From contig KE159636.1 in assembly GCA_000403315.2 (NCBI GenBank), positions 711,358 through 775,357 of the forward strand: a DNA stretch of 64,000 nucleotides. The letters are read 5' to 3'. Below the pieces are notes generated by a model. That model was not told the origin of the DNA. It worked only from the letters and a program-made list of their open reading frames with translations, and did not search any database. Shown here in pieces: positions 33,945 through 43,301 of this stretch. A program made the position numbers and the translations under genes. Source of the DNA: Lachnospiraceae bacterium A2 (GTDB taxonomy: Bacteria; Bacillota; Clostridia; Lachnospirales; Lachnospiraceae). Positions within the stretch are counted from its first letter, which is position 1. Each line of letters starts with the position of its first letter.

Positions 33945-35810
33945 ATGAACAGCAAAAAAATGAATTTGGCAAAGTGGAAAGAAATGGTATTGTATGGGGC
34001 GGCAATTGCAGTTTCCAAAGGGGCGTTTGCAGGGTGCTACCCGCTGGTGCCCGGGTTCTTTGCAGCCTGCTTTATGGAAGAAGTGAACCGGACGCTGCTC
34101 CTTATGTTCAGTATATTTGGCATGGCGCTGTTTGTGCCGGTGCAGGCAATGGCGAAATACACCATGGCGCTTCTGGTGACGGCGGTGGTGGTGAAGCTGG
34201 TGGAATGGGCAAACAAGGGATGCCGCACCCACACCGGGGCATGGGCTGCCGGCCTGAGCGTCTGCTTTCTGACGGCTGCCGGGGAATTGCTGCAGGTGCG
34301 GAACCGGGCAGTGGTATGGATGGGGATTTTGGAAGCTGTATTGGTGGGCGGGTTGGTGCTGGTGATTGCCCCAATCCTGCACCGGTTCTTAGAAGGGGGG
34401 ATTCCGGCGGCCCAGGCAGAGGAACCGCCCCGCCCTACCGCCCCGGAGCAGGGGGAAAAACTGCAGACCTATGCAAAATCATTTAACGGGCTCTCCCAGA
34501 TTTTTTCCCAGATGGAAAATTTCAAGCAGAATATTGAGCCGGAGGAAATGGGGAAGATGCAGCAGGAGATTGCCGGGAAAATATGCATGTCCTGCGACCA
34601 ATGCGCCATTTGCTGGCAGGAGGAAACCAGCCCTATGTACGAACTGTTTTTCCGCCTGTTCCATTCCATTGAAAAACGGGGCGGCGCTGAGGACGCTGTG
34701 CATCAGGAGCTTTCCGGCTACTGCCCGTATTCCGATAACATCATAGACGAAGCCGTAGGGGTTTTTGAAAAGGCAAAGCTGAACCTTGCGTGGTATAACC
34801 GGCTGTTGGAAAACAGGGGGATCATTGCAGAACAGCTAGACGCCATGGCATACATTATGGAGGACTGCGCCCATGAATACACGGATATCAGCAGCCGGGA
34901 AGGCAGGCTCTTAGGGGCAGTAAAATACAGGATAAAGGAGCAGGGGATTGTGGCAAGGCAGGTGCGCCTGTATGAAAGGCGGAATGGGAAGCTGTCCCTG
35001 CAGATGCATGCGTCCTCCAAATGGGGCAACTGCGTGCCTGTAAAGGAATTGGCAAAGGCGGTAAGCCAGGGGATGCACCTGGCTATGGTTCCGGGAAAAT
35101 ATGTCCGTACCATGGTGGGGAAGGAGGAAACCTTCCTGACTTTTGAGGAAGATACGCTGTTCCATGCCCTGCAGGGGGTGGCAAGGCTGACAAAAGACGG
35201 CGCCCAGGTGTCCGGGGACAGCTTTTCCTTTTTGGAGCTGGACGGCGGGGAATGCGTGATGGCATTGTCCGATGGGATGGGTTCTGGAATCCGTGCTTGT
35301 AAGGAAAGCGAAATGGTGATAGAGTTAATAGAGAAGTTTTTAGAAGCAGGTTTCCGGAAGGAAACGGCCATCCGCATGATGAATTCAGCCATGGTCATCC
35401 AGGGGGAGGAAGGGATTTTTTCTACTGTGGATATGGCGGCTATGGATTTATATACAGGGAACTGTGAGTTTTATAAAATTGGCGCGGCTGCTACTTTTAT
35501 CAAGCGTGGGACGGAGGTGGAATGTATTTCTTCCGGCACATTGCCGGCCGGGATGTTCCATCAATTGGAAATTGACAGGGCAAGCCGCCAGCTAAGGGAC
35601 GGGGATTTTGTGATCCAGGTCACGGATGGGGTGCTGGATGATCTGCATGTGCCTTCGCCGGAAGAAGCTATGAAGGAGATTCTGGAAAATATTGAAACAA
35701 ATAACCCTGGGCAGATGGCGAAGCAGGTGCTGGAGCATATTTTGCTGTATACTGCCGGAAAGGTACCGGATGATATGACGGTGCTGGCGGCAGGGATTTG
35801 GGAGAAATAA
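33945..35810 (+). CDS. spoIIE: Stage II sporulation protein E (PP2C phosphatase)
   Basis: 621 residues: a membrane region (about residues 15-150, roughly five helices), a middle oligomerisation region with a cysteine-rich patch (ICMSCDQCAICW), and a C-terminal PP2C-type phosphatase (MALSDGMGSG with metal-binding Asp, ATFIKRG, ITDGVLDDL-like VTDGVLDD and PDDMTVLA). SpoIIE dephosphorylates SpoIIAA at the asymmetric septum, switching on sigma-F in the forespore. It is clearly shorter than the 827-residue Bacillus protein because the membrane part is reduced by about half. RBS AGGAGG precedes the ATG. Clusters with tilS, hpt and ftsH as in Bacillus. Confidence 0.95.
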   Translation: MNSKKMNLAKWKEMVLYGAAIAVSKGAFAGCYPLVPGFFAACFMEEVNRTLLLMFSIFGMALFVPVQAMAKYTMALLVTAVVVKLVEWANKGCRTHTGAWAAGLSVCFLTAAGELLQVRNRAVVWMGILEAVLVGGLVLVIAPILHRFLEGGIPAAQAEEPPRPTAPEQGEKLQTYAKSFNGLSQIFSQMENFKQNIEPEEMGKMQQEIAGKICMSCDQCAICWQEETSPMYELFFRLFHSIEKRGGAEDAVHQELSGYCPYSDNIIDEAVGVFEKAKLNLAWYNRLLENRGIIAEQLDAMAYIMEDCAHEYTDISSREGRLLGAVKYRIKEQGIVARQVRLYERRNGKLSLQMHASSKWGNCVPVKELAKAVSQGMHLAMVPGKYVRTMVGKEETFLTFEEDTLFHALQGVARLTKDGAQVSGDSFSFLELDGGECVMALSDGMGSGIRACKESEMVIELIEKFLEAGFRKETAIRMMNSAMVIQGEEGIFSTVDMAAMDLYTGNCEFYKIGAAATFIKRGTEVECISSGTLPAGMFHQLEIDRASRQLRDGDFVIQVTDGVLDDLHVPSPEEAMKEILENIETNNPGQMAKQVLEHILLYTAGKVPDDMTVLAAGIWEK

Positions 35811-35879
35811 GGATGCGCAGCGCATGTTTGGTTATGGACCAGGCATATATTTGGGGAAATAAGGTTTAGGGAGAAACAG

Positions 35880-37343
35880 ATGCAAAAGAAAATGAAAAGC
35901 TTTATTGAGGAACATCATATGTTAAAGAAGGGGGACTGCGTTTTAGCGGCGGTTTCCGGCGGGGCGGATTCCATCTGCCTGTTGACGGTGCTGTTAGGGC
36001 TGCGGCAGGAATGGGATTTGCGGCTGTGCGCCGTCCATGTGGAGCATGGGATACGGGGGGAGGATAGCCTGCAGGATGCCCGGTTTGTGGAAAGGTTCTG
36101 TGAAAGCCATCAAGTGCCGTTGGAGGTCTTCCATTGCAAGGCGAAAGACTATGCCAAGGCGCATAAAATGACAGTGGAGGAGGGGGCGCGGGATTTGCGC
36201 TATGGTTTTTTTGCAAAGGCAGCGGAGGGGTTTGGCGCAGATAAGGTGGCGGTGGCCCACAACCAGGACGATTGGGCGGAAACCATGCTGTTCCATTTGG
36301 CGCGTGGGACGGGGCTGAAAGGCATGTGCGGGATCCCGCCGGTACGGGGCAATATTATCCGTCCCCTGCTGTGCGCCGGGAGGGAGGAAATTGAGGGGTA
36401 TCTGGCTGCAAGGGGGCAAAGCTTCTGCCAGGATAAGACGAATGGGGAGCTATTATATGCCAGGAATAAGCTGCGCCATCAGGTATTCCCTGCCCTGAAG
36501 GAGGTAAACAGCGAAGCAGTGGCCCATATGGCGGGGGCGGCATGCCTTGTGGCAGAAGCGGCGGAGCTGGTAGAAGGCCTTGCTTTTCAGGCGGCTGAAA
36601 AATATGCCAGCCAAAAGGAAGGGGGGCTGGCAGTTTCCATGGGGATTTTGGATGAAAAGCCTATTATCGGGAAATCCCTGCTCCACAAAGCGCTTTCAGA
36701 AGCAGCAGGGGGCAGCCGGGACATTACGGAGCTCCATGTGCAGCAGCTTTTCGGCCTGTTCGGGAAGCAGCCGGGGAAAATGCTGGATTTGCCTTATGGG
36801 GTAAGGGCAGAGCGGGTGTATGAGGGCATCCTGCTAAAAAAGCGTGAATTTGTGCCAGGGCATTTTTTCCCTGTGGAAGAAAAGGAATCCCGGACGCGGG
36901 AACAGCATCTTCCGGCAGAAGAAGCAGGGAGCCCCAAGGGGCAGGTTTGGGAGCTGCCAATCAATGGGGCTCTTAGGATTCCAGCCTTTGGTTATGAAAT
37001 TCATACCAGAATATTGGAAAATCAGTTTCAAAATGAAGAAATTCCCAAAAAAATGTATACGAAATGGATGGATTATGATAGAATAAAGGGCAACATGCAT
37101 TTGAGGACCCGTCAGGAACAGGATTATTTTGTCATCAGCCCAGACGGAAGGCAGAAGAAACTGAAAAGATATTTCATAGATGAGAAGGTGCCAAGGCAGC
37201 AGCGGGGGCAGGTACTGCTCCTTGCAGAAGGGGCGCATGTGCTCTGGGCCATTGGCGGCAGGATCAGCGAAGACGTGAAAGTTACAAAAGAAACCCAAAG
37301 GGTTCTTGAGATACAAGTATATGGAGGAAATGTTCATGAGTGA
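35880..37343 (+). CDS. tilS: tRNA(Ile)-lysidine synthetase TilS
   Basis: Converts C34 of the AUA-reading tRNA-Ile to lysidine with ATP and lysine, an essential decoding step. 487 residues: N-terminal PP-loop domain with VSGGADS, HVEHGIRGE, AVAHNQDDWAET and LLCAGREEIEGYL, then the TilS middle and C-terminal domains (KKLKRYFIDEKVPRQQR ... VLWAIGGRISE). It overlaps the start of hpt by 8 bases, as is common in this tilS-hpt-ftsH block, so it is co-translated. Confidence 0.95.
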   Translation: MQKKMKSFIEEHHMLKKGDCVLAAVSGGADSICLLTVLLGLRQEWDLRLCAVHVEHGIRGEDSLQDARFVERFCESHQVPLEVFHCKAKDYAKAHKMTVEEGARDLRYGFFAKAAEGFGADKVAVAHNQDDWAETMLFHLARGTGLKGMCGIPPVRGNIIRPLLCAGREEIEGYLAARGQSFCQDKTNGELLYARNKLRHQVFPALKEVNSEAVAHMAGAACLVAEAAELVEGLAFQAAEKYASQKEGGLAVSMGILDEKPIIGKSLLHKALSEAAGGSRDITELHVQQLFGLFGKQPGKMLDLPYGVRAERVYEGILLKKREFVPGHFFPVEEKESRTREQHLPAEEAGSPKGQVWELPINGALRIPAFGYEIHTRILENQFQNEEIPKKMYTKWMDYDRIKGNMHLRTRQEQDYFVISPDGRQKKLKRYFIDEKVPRQQRGQVLLLAEGAHVLWAIGGRISEDVKVTKETQRVLEIQVYGGNVHE

Positions 37344-37863
37344 AAAAATCCGTGTCTTAATTCCGGAGGAGGAAGTAGAACGAAGAATTTGTGAAATGGG
37401 AAAAGAAATCAGCGAATATTATAAAGGGGAGGAAGTCCATTTAGTCAGCGTGCTTAAGGGCGGCGTGTTTTTCACCTGCCAATTGGCAAAACGGCTGTCA
37501 GTGCCGGTCTCCCTTGATTTTATGTCCGTGTCCAGCTATGGGGACAACACCAAGTCCAGCGGCGTGGTAAAGGTAATCAAAGATTTGGATGAAGCGATAG
37601 AAGGCAAGCACGTGCTGGTAGTAGAGGATATTGTGGACTCTGGAAGGACCTTAAGCTATTTATTGGAAAATTTGAAAAGCAGGAAACCCAGGAGCCTTCG
37701 GCTGTGCACGCTGCTGGATAAACCAGAGCGCAGGGTAACAGACGTGCATGTGGATTATACTGGGTTTGAGATTCCGGATGAATTTGTGGTAGGCTATGGC
37801 CTTGATTATATGCAGCATTACCGGAACCTTCCCTATGTGGGAGTGGTGGAAATAGATGGTTAG
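37336..37863 (+). CDS. hpt: Hypoxanthine(-guanine) phosphoribosyltransferase
   Basis: 175-residue purine salvage enzyme that makes IMP or GMP from the base and PRPP. The PRPP-binding motif VLVVEDIVDSGRTL, the flexible loop segment SSYGDNTKSSGVVK and FEIPDEFVVGYGLDY near the C-terminus are diagnostic. The start is ATG 37336, inside the end of tilS, 8 bases after GGAGG at 37323; two upstream in-frame codons are less likely. Confidence 0.95.
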   Translation: MSEKIRVLIPEEEVERRICEMGKEISEYYKGEEVHLVSVLKGGVFFTCQLAKRLSVPVSLDFMSVSSYGDNTKSSGVVKVIKDLDEAIEGKHVLVVEDIVDSGRTLSYLLENLKSRKPRSLRLCTLLDKPERRVTDVHVDYTGFEIPDEFVVGYGLDYMQHYRNLPYVGVVEIDG

Positions 37864-37904
37864 GCAGATTTGCAGACAATGAGAGAGGAGGCAGCAAGAA
37901 AATT

Positions 37905-39746
37905 ATGAATACACAAAGACGCAACAGGGCATTCGGGCTGTACCTTGTGGTGATAGTGGCCTTGGCGCTGCTCTGGATACTGCGGGACAATTCTTCCGGC
38001 TTAGGGCAGAATTCCATATACACATACGCGCAGTTTGAACAGGATTTGAAAAAAGAGAATGTAGTATCCGTGGTTATTTCCCAGAACCGGGAGGTGCCAA
38101 GCGGCGAAGCGGACATTACCTTAAAAAGCGACAGCGGGAAAGGCGGCGCAAGGGAACTGTATGTTTCTGACATCAATACCTTGCAGGAAACTATGAAATC
38201 CTACGATTTCGGGGATTATGTGGTGCGGGAAATGCCGGAGGAAAACTGGCTGATTTCCATACTGCCCACTTTGATTTTATTTGCGGTGCTGTTTGTTTTT
38301 TACATCATGATGACAAACCACGCGTCGGCGGCGTCTGGGGGCGGCAGCAAAATGATGAATTTTGGGAAGAGCCGTGCCAAAATGACGACGGATGACAACA
38401 AGAAAGTGAATTTCGGGAATGTGGCAGGCTTAAAGGAGGAGAAGGAAGAACTGGAAGAACTGGTGGATTTCCTCCGCGCACCCAGGAAGTATACGAAGCT
38501 GGGGGCAAGGATTCCCAAGGGCGTGCTGTTAGTAGGCCCTCCCGGTACAGGAAAGACGCTCCTTGCCAAAGCGGTGGCAGGGGAAGCAGGCGTGCCATTC
38601 TTTAGCATTTCCGGTTCTGATTTTGTGGAAATGTTTGTAGGCGTAGGTGCGTCCCGTGTCCGGGATTTGTTTGAGGACGCAAAGAAAAATGCGCCCTGTA
38701 TTGTATTTATTGACGAGATTGACGCAGTGGCAAGGCGGCGCGGCACTGGGATGGGCGGCGGCCATGACGAGCGGGAGCAGACCCTGAACCAGCTTCTGGT
38801 GGAAATGGACGGCTTTGGCGTCAATGAAGGGATTATTGTGATGGCGGCTACCAACCGGGTAGATATTTTAGACCCCGCCATTATGCGCCCGGGCCGGTTT
38901 GACCGGAAGGTGCATGTGGGAAGGCCGGATATTGGCGGCAGGGAAGAAATTTTAAAAGTCCATGCCGGCAACAAGCCCTTAGGGGACGACGTGGACTTAA
39001 AGCAGATTGCCCAGACCACCGCAGGCTTTACCGGGGCGGACCTGGAAAACCTGTTAAATGAAGCGGCAATCTATGCGGCAAAAGAAGACAGGGGCTATAT
39101 TGTCCAGGGGGATATCCGGAAGTCTTTCGTAAAAGTGGGAATTGGTTCTGAAAAGCGGAGCCGGATTATTACAGACAAGGAAAAGCGGATTACCGCTTAC
39201 CACGAAGCAGGCCATGCAATCCTGTTCCATGTGCTGCCGGATGTAGGCCCGGTTTATTCCGTGTCCATCATTCCTACCGGCGTAGGTGCGGCAGGTTATA
39301 CAATGCCTTTGCCGGAGCGTGAGGAAATGTTCAACACCAAAGGCAGGATGCTGCAGGAAATTATCGTGGATTTAGGGGGAAGGGTAGCGGAGGAACTTAT
39401 TTTTGACGACATTACCACCGGGGCGTCCCAGGACATCAAGCAGGCCACCGGCGTGGCAAAGGCGATGGTTACCAAGTATGGCATGTCAGAGCATGTGGGC
39501 CTGATTAATTATGACAACGACGACGATGAAGTATTTATCGGAAGGGATCTGGCACATACAAGGGCGTATGGGGAAAATATTGCCGGGGTGATTGACCAGG
39601 AGATTAAACGTATTATTGATGAATGTTACCAGAAATCCAAAGAGATATTGATGGAGCATGAAACCATCCTCCACAGGTGCGCAGATCTCCTGCTGGAGAA
39701 GGAGAAAATCAGCCGGGATGAGTTTGAAGCCCTGTTTGAAGGGTGA
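37905..39746 (+). CDS. ftsH: ATP-dependent zinc metalloprotease FtsH
   Basis: 613-residue membrane AAA protease for quality control of membrane and regulatory proteins. Order: TM1 (residues about 7-25), small extracytoplasmic domain, TM2 (about 112-132), AAA module with Walker [13 protein letters not shown], pore motif FVGVG, Walker B IVFIDEID and arginine-finger region [10 protein letters not shown], then the zinc protease with HEAGH at 433-437 and [19 protein letters not shown] precedes the ATG. It ends the spoIIE-tilS-hpt-ftsH block and is followed by a terminator. Confidence 0.97.
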   Translation: MNTQRRNRAFGLYLVVIVALALLWILRDNSSGLGQNSIYTYAQFEQDLKKENVVSVVISQNREVPSGEADITLKSDSGKGGARELYVSDINTLQETMKSYDFGDYVVREMPEENWLISILPTLILFAVLFVFYIMMTNHASAASGGGSKMMNFGKSRAKMTTDDNKKVNFGNVAGLKEEKEELEELVDFLRAPRKYTKLGARIPKGVLLVGPPGTGKTLLAKAVAGEAGVPFFSISGSDFVEMFVGVGASRVRDLFEDAKKNAPCIVFIDEIDAVARRRGTGMGGGHDEREQTLNQLLVEMDGFGVNEGIIVMAATNRVDILDPAIMRPGRFDRKVHVGRPDIGGREEILKVHAGNKPLGDDVDLKQIAQTTAGFTGADLENLLNEAAIYAAKEDRGYIVQGDIRKSFVKVGIGSEKRSRIITDKEKRITAYHEAGHAILFHVLPDVGPVYSVSIIPTGVGAAGYTMPLPEREEMFNTKGRMLQEIIVDLGGRVAEELIFDDITTGASQDIKQATGVAKAMVTKYGMSEHVGLINYDNDDDEVFIGRDLAHTRAYGENIAGVIDQEIKRIIDECYQKSKEILMEHETILHRCADLLLEKEKISRDEFEALFEG

Positions 39747-39937
39747 ATTGTGCAAAATTACCATAAGGTTTCTGGGAGATAGGAAGAAAGTACTGTATAA
39801 ATCGTATAGAAAAAGGCCGTATTTTTTGTGAAGTTTGTGCACACTTATTGGAGGATTTATGGTACTATAATTAACGTAAAAACCCCCCAATACATTATAT
39901 AGTTTTTGCTATACCCCATAGTAAAAATACCTTCTCC

Positions 39938-39972
39938 TAAAAAGGCAGCCGTAAAAAGCTGCCTTTTTACAT
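39938..39972 (+). terminator. Intrinsic terminator downstream of ftsH
   Basis: AAAAAGGCAGC at 39939-39949 pairs with GCTGCCTTTTT at 39959-39969. A-run and T-run flank the stem, so it can act in both directions. The remaining 321-bp gap before the GH13 gene has a possible -10 (TATAAT, 39866-39871) without a clear -35 and no gene. Confidence 0.8.
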
Positions 39973-40067
39973 TCTACGGTTGCTTTTAGCATACGTATCA
40001 GATAAAATAGGAAGAAAGTATCAGTTTTGGAATCAGCGGACGAAACGAGATTAAAGAGGATATCAGT

Positions 40068-42173
40068 ATGGGCAAATATTCTATTTATGAGTTAAACCAG
40101 CGACAGCAGTATATGATGCAGATGCGCCCCCTGCTGCGTAAACACGCATTATTTTCAGACGGGACAAAGGATTACAGGAATCCGCCGGAGCCGAACGAAA
40201 ATGAAGATGTTACCCTTACCTTCCGCACTGCCAAAAATAATGTGGATATTGTATGGCTGTGCAGCGGGCCGGTACGTACCCCTATGGAAAAAGAGGAAAC
40301 CCGTGGGGAATTTGATTACTACCGGATCAAAGTACCCTTGGGGACGGAGCAGTACCAGTATTATTTTGAGGTTGCCACCGGGATGCTCCACTGCTATTAT
40401 GACCGGATGGGCGTGACGCCCCAGATAAGGCCGGAATATGCTTTTACCATTGTGCCGGGATTTTCTACGCCGGGCTGGGCCAAGGGCGCTGTTATGTACC
40501 AGATTTTGGTGGACCGGTTCTATAATGGGGATCCTTCCAATGATGTAAAGACCAATGAGTATTACTATATTAAAGTTTACAGCCAGCATGTGGAGAACTG
40601 GGACCAGCCCCCGGCAAATTTCGGCGTAGGGGAATTTTATGGCGGGGATTTGGCGGGCGTAATGAAAAAGATGGATTACCTTCAGGATCTTGGGGTGGAG
40701 GTGCTCTATTTTAATCCTCTTTTTGTGTCCCCTTCAAACCATAAATATGATATTCAGGACTATGACTACATTGACCCCCATTACGGCGTTATTATCGAAG
40801 ACGGCGGGGAAGTGATGCCAGAAGGGGAAACAGATAATGCCAAGGCGACAAAATACATTAAGCGTGTGTCGGATGTGAAAAATTTGGAAGCCAGCAATGA
40901 ACTGTTTGCCTGCCTTGTGGCGGAAGCCCATAAACGCGGGATGCGGGTGATTTTGGACGGGGTGTTTAACCATTGCGGCTCCTTTAATAAATGGCTGGAC
41001 AGGGAACTGATTTATGAAAAAGAAGTAGGGTATGCCACAGGGGCCTATATCTCGGCGGACAGCCCTTACCGGAATTTCTTCCAGTTCCATGACGAAAACT
41101 GCTGGCCTTATAATAAGTCCTATGACGGCTGGTGGGGGCATGATACCCTGCCGAAGCTGAATTATGAAGGATCTAAGGAGCTGTATGACTATATCCTTGA
41201 CATTGGGCGGAAATGGGTGTCGCCGCCTTACAATGCAGACGGGTGGCGTCTGGATGTGGCGGCAGACCTGGGCCATTCCATGGAATTTAACCATCAGTTC
41301 TGGCGGGATTTCCGGCAGGCAGTAAAAGAAGCCAACCCGGAAGCCATTGTGCTTGCAGAGCATTATGGGGATCCGGTAGAGTGGCTCCGGGGCGACCAGT
41401 GGGATACCGTTATGAATTACGATGCGTTTATGGAGCCCCTGACATGGTTCCTGACGGGCATGGAAAAGCACAGTGACGGCTACCGGCAGGATATGCTGGG
41501 GAATTTCCAGAATTTTGAGGGCGCCATGAACTACTATATGACCCGGTTTATGACCCCGTCCCTCCATTGTGCCATGAATGAGCTTTCCAACCATGACCAC
41601 TCCCGGTTCCTGACCCGTACCAACCATAAAGTGGGCAGGGTAGACCGGCTGGGGAGCGCAGCGGCAGGGGAGGATATCAACAAGGGCGTTATGAAAGAGG
41701 CAGTGGTAGTGCAGATGACCTGGCCTGGGGCCCCTACCATTTATTATGGGGATGAAGTAGGGGCGGTAGGTTTCACAGACCCGGATAACCGCAGGACTTA
41801 CCCTTGGGGGAAAGAGGATTTGGAGCTGCTGAATTTCCACAAGGATATCATCAAAATCCATAAACGGTATGAAGCCTTAAGGACCGGTTCCCTGAAATTC
41901 CTGGGCGGGGATTACCAGGTTATGTGCTATGGGCGCTTTAACAGCCGCCAGCAGCTTGTTATTATTATCAATAACGATTATGTGGAACGGGAAATGGAGT
42001 GGCGCGTCTGGCCAGCCGGCATGGAGCGTGAAACACGGCTGAAACGGATTATGTATACCACGCCGGAATCTTACTCCATAGAGCCCCAGATGTATGACGT
42101 GCATAACGGCCGGATTAAGCTTACGCTGCCTCCCAACTGCGCGGTGATACTGAGGAATGTCGGAAAGTTTTAG
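40068..42173 (+). CDS. Cytoplasmic GH13 alpha-amylase-family glycosidase (neopullulanase/cyclomaltodextrinase-like)
   Basis: 701 residues without a signal peptide. The N-terminal beta domain resembles CBM34 (TFRTAKNNVDIVWLC ... YQYYFEVATG). The barrel holds the four GH13 regions: DGVFNHCG, DGWRLDVAAD (nucleophile D396), VLAEHYGDP (acid/base E431) and ELSNHDHSRF (D510). The MYQILVDRFYNGDP start is typical of subfamilies degrading maltodextrins or cyclodextrins. An internal location implies action on imported maltodextrins or stored glycogen. It is single in its unit: ftsH terminator upstream, tRNA promoter downstream. Exact specificity cannot be read. Confidence 0.9.
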   Translation: MGKYSIYELNQRQQYMMQMRPLLRKHALFSDGTKDYRNPPEPNENEDVTLTFRTAKNNVDIVWLCSGPVRTPMEKEETRGEFDYYRIKVPLGTEQYQYYFEVATGMLHCYYDRMGVTPQIRPEYAFTIVPGFSTPGWAKGAVMYQILVDRFYNGDPSNDVKTNEYYYIKVYSQHVENWDQPPANFGVGEFYGGDLAGVMKKMDYLQDLGVEVLYFNPLFVSPSNHKYDIQDYDYIDPHYGVIIEDGGEVMPEGETDNAKATKYIKRVSDVKNLEASNELFACLVAEAHKRGMRVILDGVFNHCGSFNKWLDRELIYEKEVGYATGAYISADSPYRNFFQFHDENCWPYNKSYDGWWGHDTLPKLNYEGSKELYDYILDIGRKWVSPPYNADGWRLDVAADLGHSMEFNHQFWRDFRQAVKEANPEAIVLAEHYGDPVEWLRGDQWDTVMNYDAFMEPLTWFLTGMEKHSDGYRQDMLGNFQNFEGAMNYYMTRFMTPSLHCAMNELSNHDHSRFLTRTNHKVGRVDRLGSAAAGEDINKGVMKEAVVVQMTWPGAPTIYYGDEVGAVGFTDPDNRRTYPWGKEDLELLNFHKDIIKIHKRYEALRTGSLKFLGGDYQVMCYGRFNSRQQLVIIINNDYVEREMEWRVWPAGMERETRLKRIMYTTPESYSIEPQMYDVHNGRIKLTLPPNCAVILRNVGKF

Positions 42174-42334
42174 GGGATTGCCCTTTTTACTGGGATTGGG
42201 GAAAATAGGCTGCATGTTCTGCTTTTGGGCGGATATTCAGCCTGTTTTGCCGGATGGGTGCATTGCTACTGGTATCATAAAATACAGGGCGGGTAAAGGA
42301 TAAAAATTTTTATGGACATATTTCATGATTAGGC

Positions 42335-42363
42335 TTGCATGTGGAAAAATCATATGCTATAAT
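42335..42363 (+). promoter_or_regulatory. tRNA promoter
   Basis: TTGCAT at 42335-42340, 17-base spacer, TATAAT at 42358-42363 with TGC before it (extended -10). The tRNA-Tyr gene begins 45 bases downstream. The 234-bp gap after the GH13 gene holds nothing else. Confidence 0.75.
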
Positions 42364-42407
42364 ATATTATTGTCAGGGGGCATTTGGATGCTGTTTTCCT
42401 GAAATAT

Positions 42408-42489
42408 GGATGGATTCCCGAGTGGCCAAAGGGGGCAGACTGTAAATCTGTTGGCGACGCCTTCGAAGGTTCGAATCCTTCTCCATCCA
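42408..42489 (+). tRNA. tRNA-Tyr (anticodon GTA)
   Basis: 82-nt class II tRNA. Acceptor GGATGGA pairs with TCCATCC (7 bp), the anticodon arm CAGACTGTAAATCTG shows GTA, there is a long variable arm, and the T-arm contains GGTTCGAATCC. The discriminator is A; CCA is not encoded. GAGTGGCCAAAGGGGGCA is the characteristic bacterial tRNA-Tyr D-arm. Confidence 0.96.
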
Positions 42490-42540
42490 TTAAATTAAAC
42501 GTAATGGTAAGAAAAGAAAGCAGTTGGGAAAAACCAAAAC

Positions 42541-42564
42541 GGTTCGAATCCTTTTCTATCCATT
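42541..42564 (+). repeat. Duplicated 3' end of tRNA-Tyr (att-like remnant)
   Basis: 24 bases starting GGTTCGAATCC match the T-arm and acceptor end of the tRNA-Tyr gene (42468-42491) at 22 of 24 positions. No tRNA structure lies upstream of it. It is either a scar of tRNA-targeted integration and excision or a relic of a tandem tRNA. Confidence 0.7.
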
Positions 42565-42589
42565 CACATTATTGAATAGTAAAAGCTTT

Positions 42590-42673
42590 GCCGCAGTGGC
42601 GGAACTGGCAGACGCGCAGGACTTAAAATCCTGTGGTGGCGACATCGTACCGGTTCGATTCCGGTCTGCGGCA
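42590..42673 (+). tRNA. tRNA-Leu (anticodon TAA)
   Basis: 84-nt class II tRNA. Acceptor GCCGCAG pairs with CTGCGGC, the anticodon stem is AGGACTTAAAATCCT with TAA, there is a long variable arm, and T-arm GGTTCGATTCC. The discriminator is A and CCA is not encoded. Confidence 0.96.
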
Positions 42674-42678
42674 TTTTG

Positions 42679-42716
42679 AAAAAGGCTGATTCTTTAGGAA
42701 TAGGCCTTTTTATCGT
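42679..42716 (+). terminator. Terminator of the tRNA unit
   Basis: AAAAAGGC at 42679-42686 pairs with GCCTTTTT at 42704-42711; the T-run ends the stem. It begins six bases after tRNA-Leu. Confidence 0.7.
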
Positions 42717-42838
42717 TTTAGGGAAAAACTATGATAGGGTTGTGGCTGAACCGTAGCAGCTTTTTGCACACAATGGGAAGTATTTTTTAAAGGGTGTGAG
42801 ATTCCTGCCGATATAAAAGAAAAACGGGAGGAAACCAC

Positions 42839-43228
42839 ATGGTAAATGGCAATAAAATTTCAGGGCACACCGAAAACAGTTTTTTAAGCCGCCCTGTTTT
42901 TCAGGGCAGCGGGGCAAAGGAGATGCCTGACTGCAGGTTCCAAAATATGCTTTCCCGCCGTAAATTTTCCCATGGCAGGAGGAATATAGACGAAAATGGA
43001 TGTTCCGGGCCAACCGAAGAAGAACTGCTCCAGGTAAAGTTGGAACGGAAGAAGAAATGGAAACGTGAGGCAGAGTACAGCCGCCTGCTGGAAGAAAGCT
43101 CCTTGGCACGGAGGTATAAGGAGAAGATAAACGTAAAGAAATATCCCCATGGCAGCCTTACAGCAAGAGGAGGGGGCTGCCAAACAGCGGAAAGGCAAGA
43201 AGGGGGATGTTTAGGGGATGGGCAGTAA
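42839..43228 (+). CDS. Hypothetical basic protein
   Basis: 129 residues, not recognised. ATG 42839 is preceded by a good site (GGGAGGAAACCAC). The middle is rich in R/K/E (LERKKKWKREAEYSRLLEESS) and may be helical; both ends are low-complexity and polar. There is no signal peptide or membrane segment. It sits between the tRNA terminator and an unknown membrane protein with similar Q/E/K-rich character. It may be a real small gene or chance; the ribosome site is the main support. Confidence 0.4.
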   Translation: MVNGNKISGHTENSFLSRPVFQGSGAKEMPDCRFQNMLSRRKFSHGRRNIDENGCSGPTEEELLQVKLERKKKWKREAEYSRLLEESSLARRYKEKINVKKYPHGSLTARGGGCQTAERQEGGCLGDGQ

Positions 43229-43301
43229 AAGATAAGGCTTTTTAGATATTGGTATCGGATGCCTGGAGGGCATATATTGCAGGACATAGAGAGGAAACCA
43301 T

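Noticed and set aside
42384..42575. 63-codon frame across tRNA-Tyr
   Set aside because: It consists of tRNA sequence and its duplicated end; not a protein gene.
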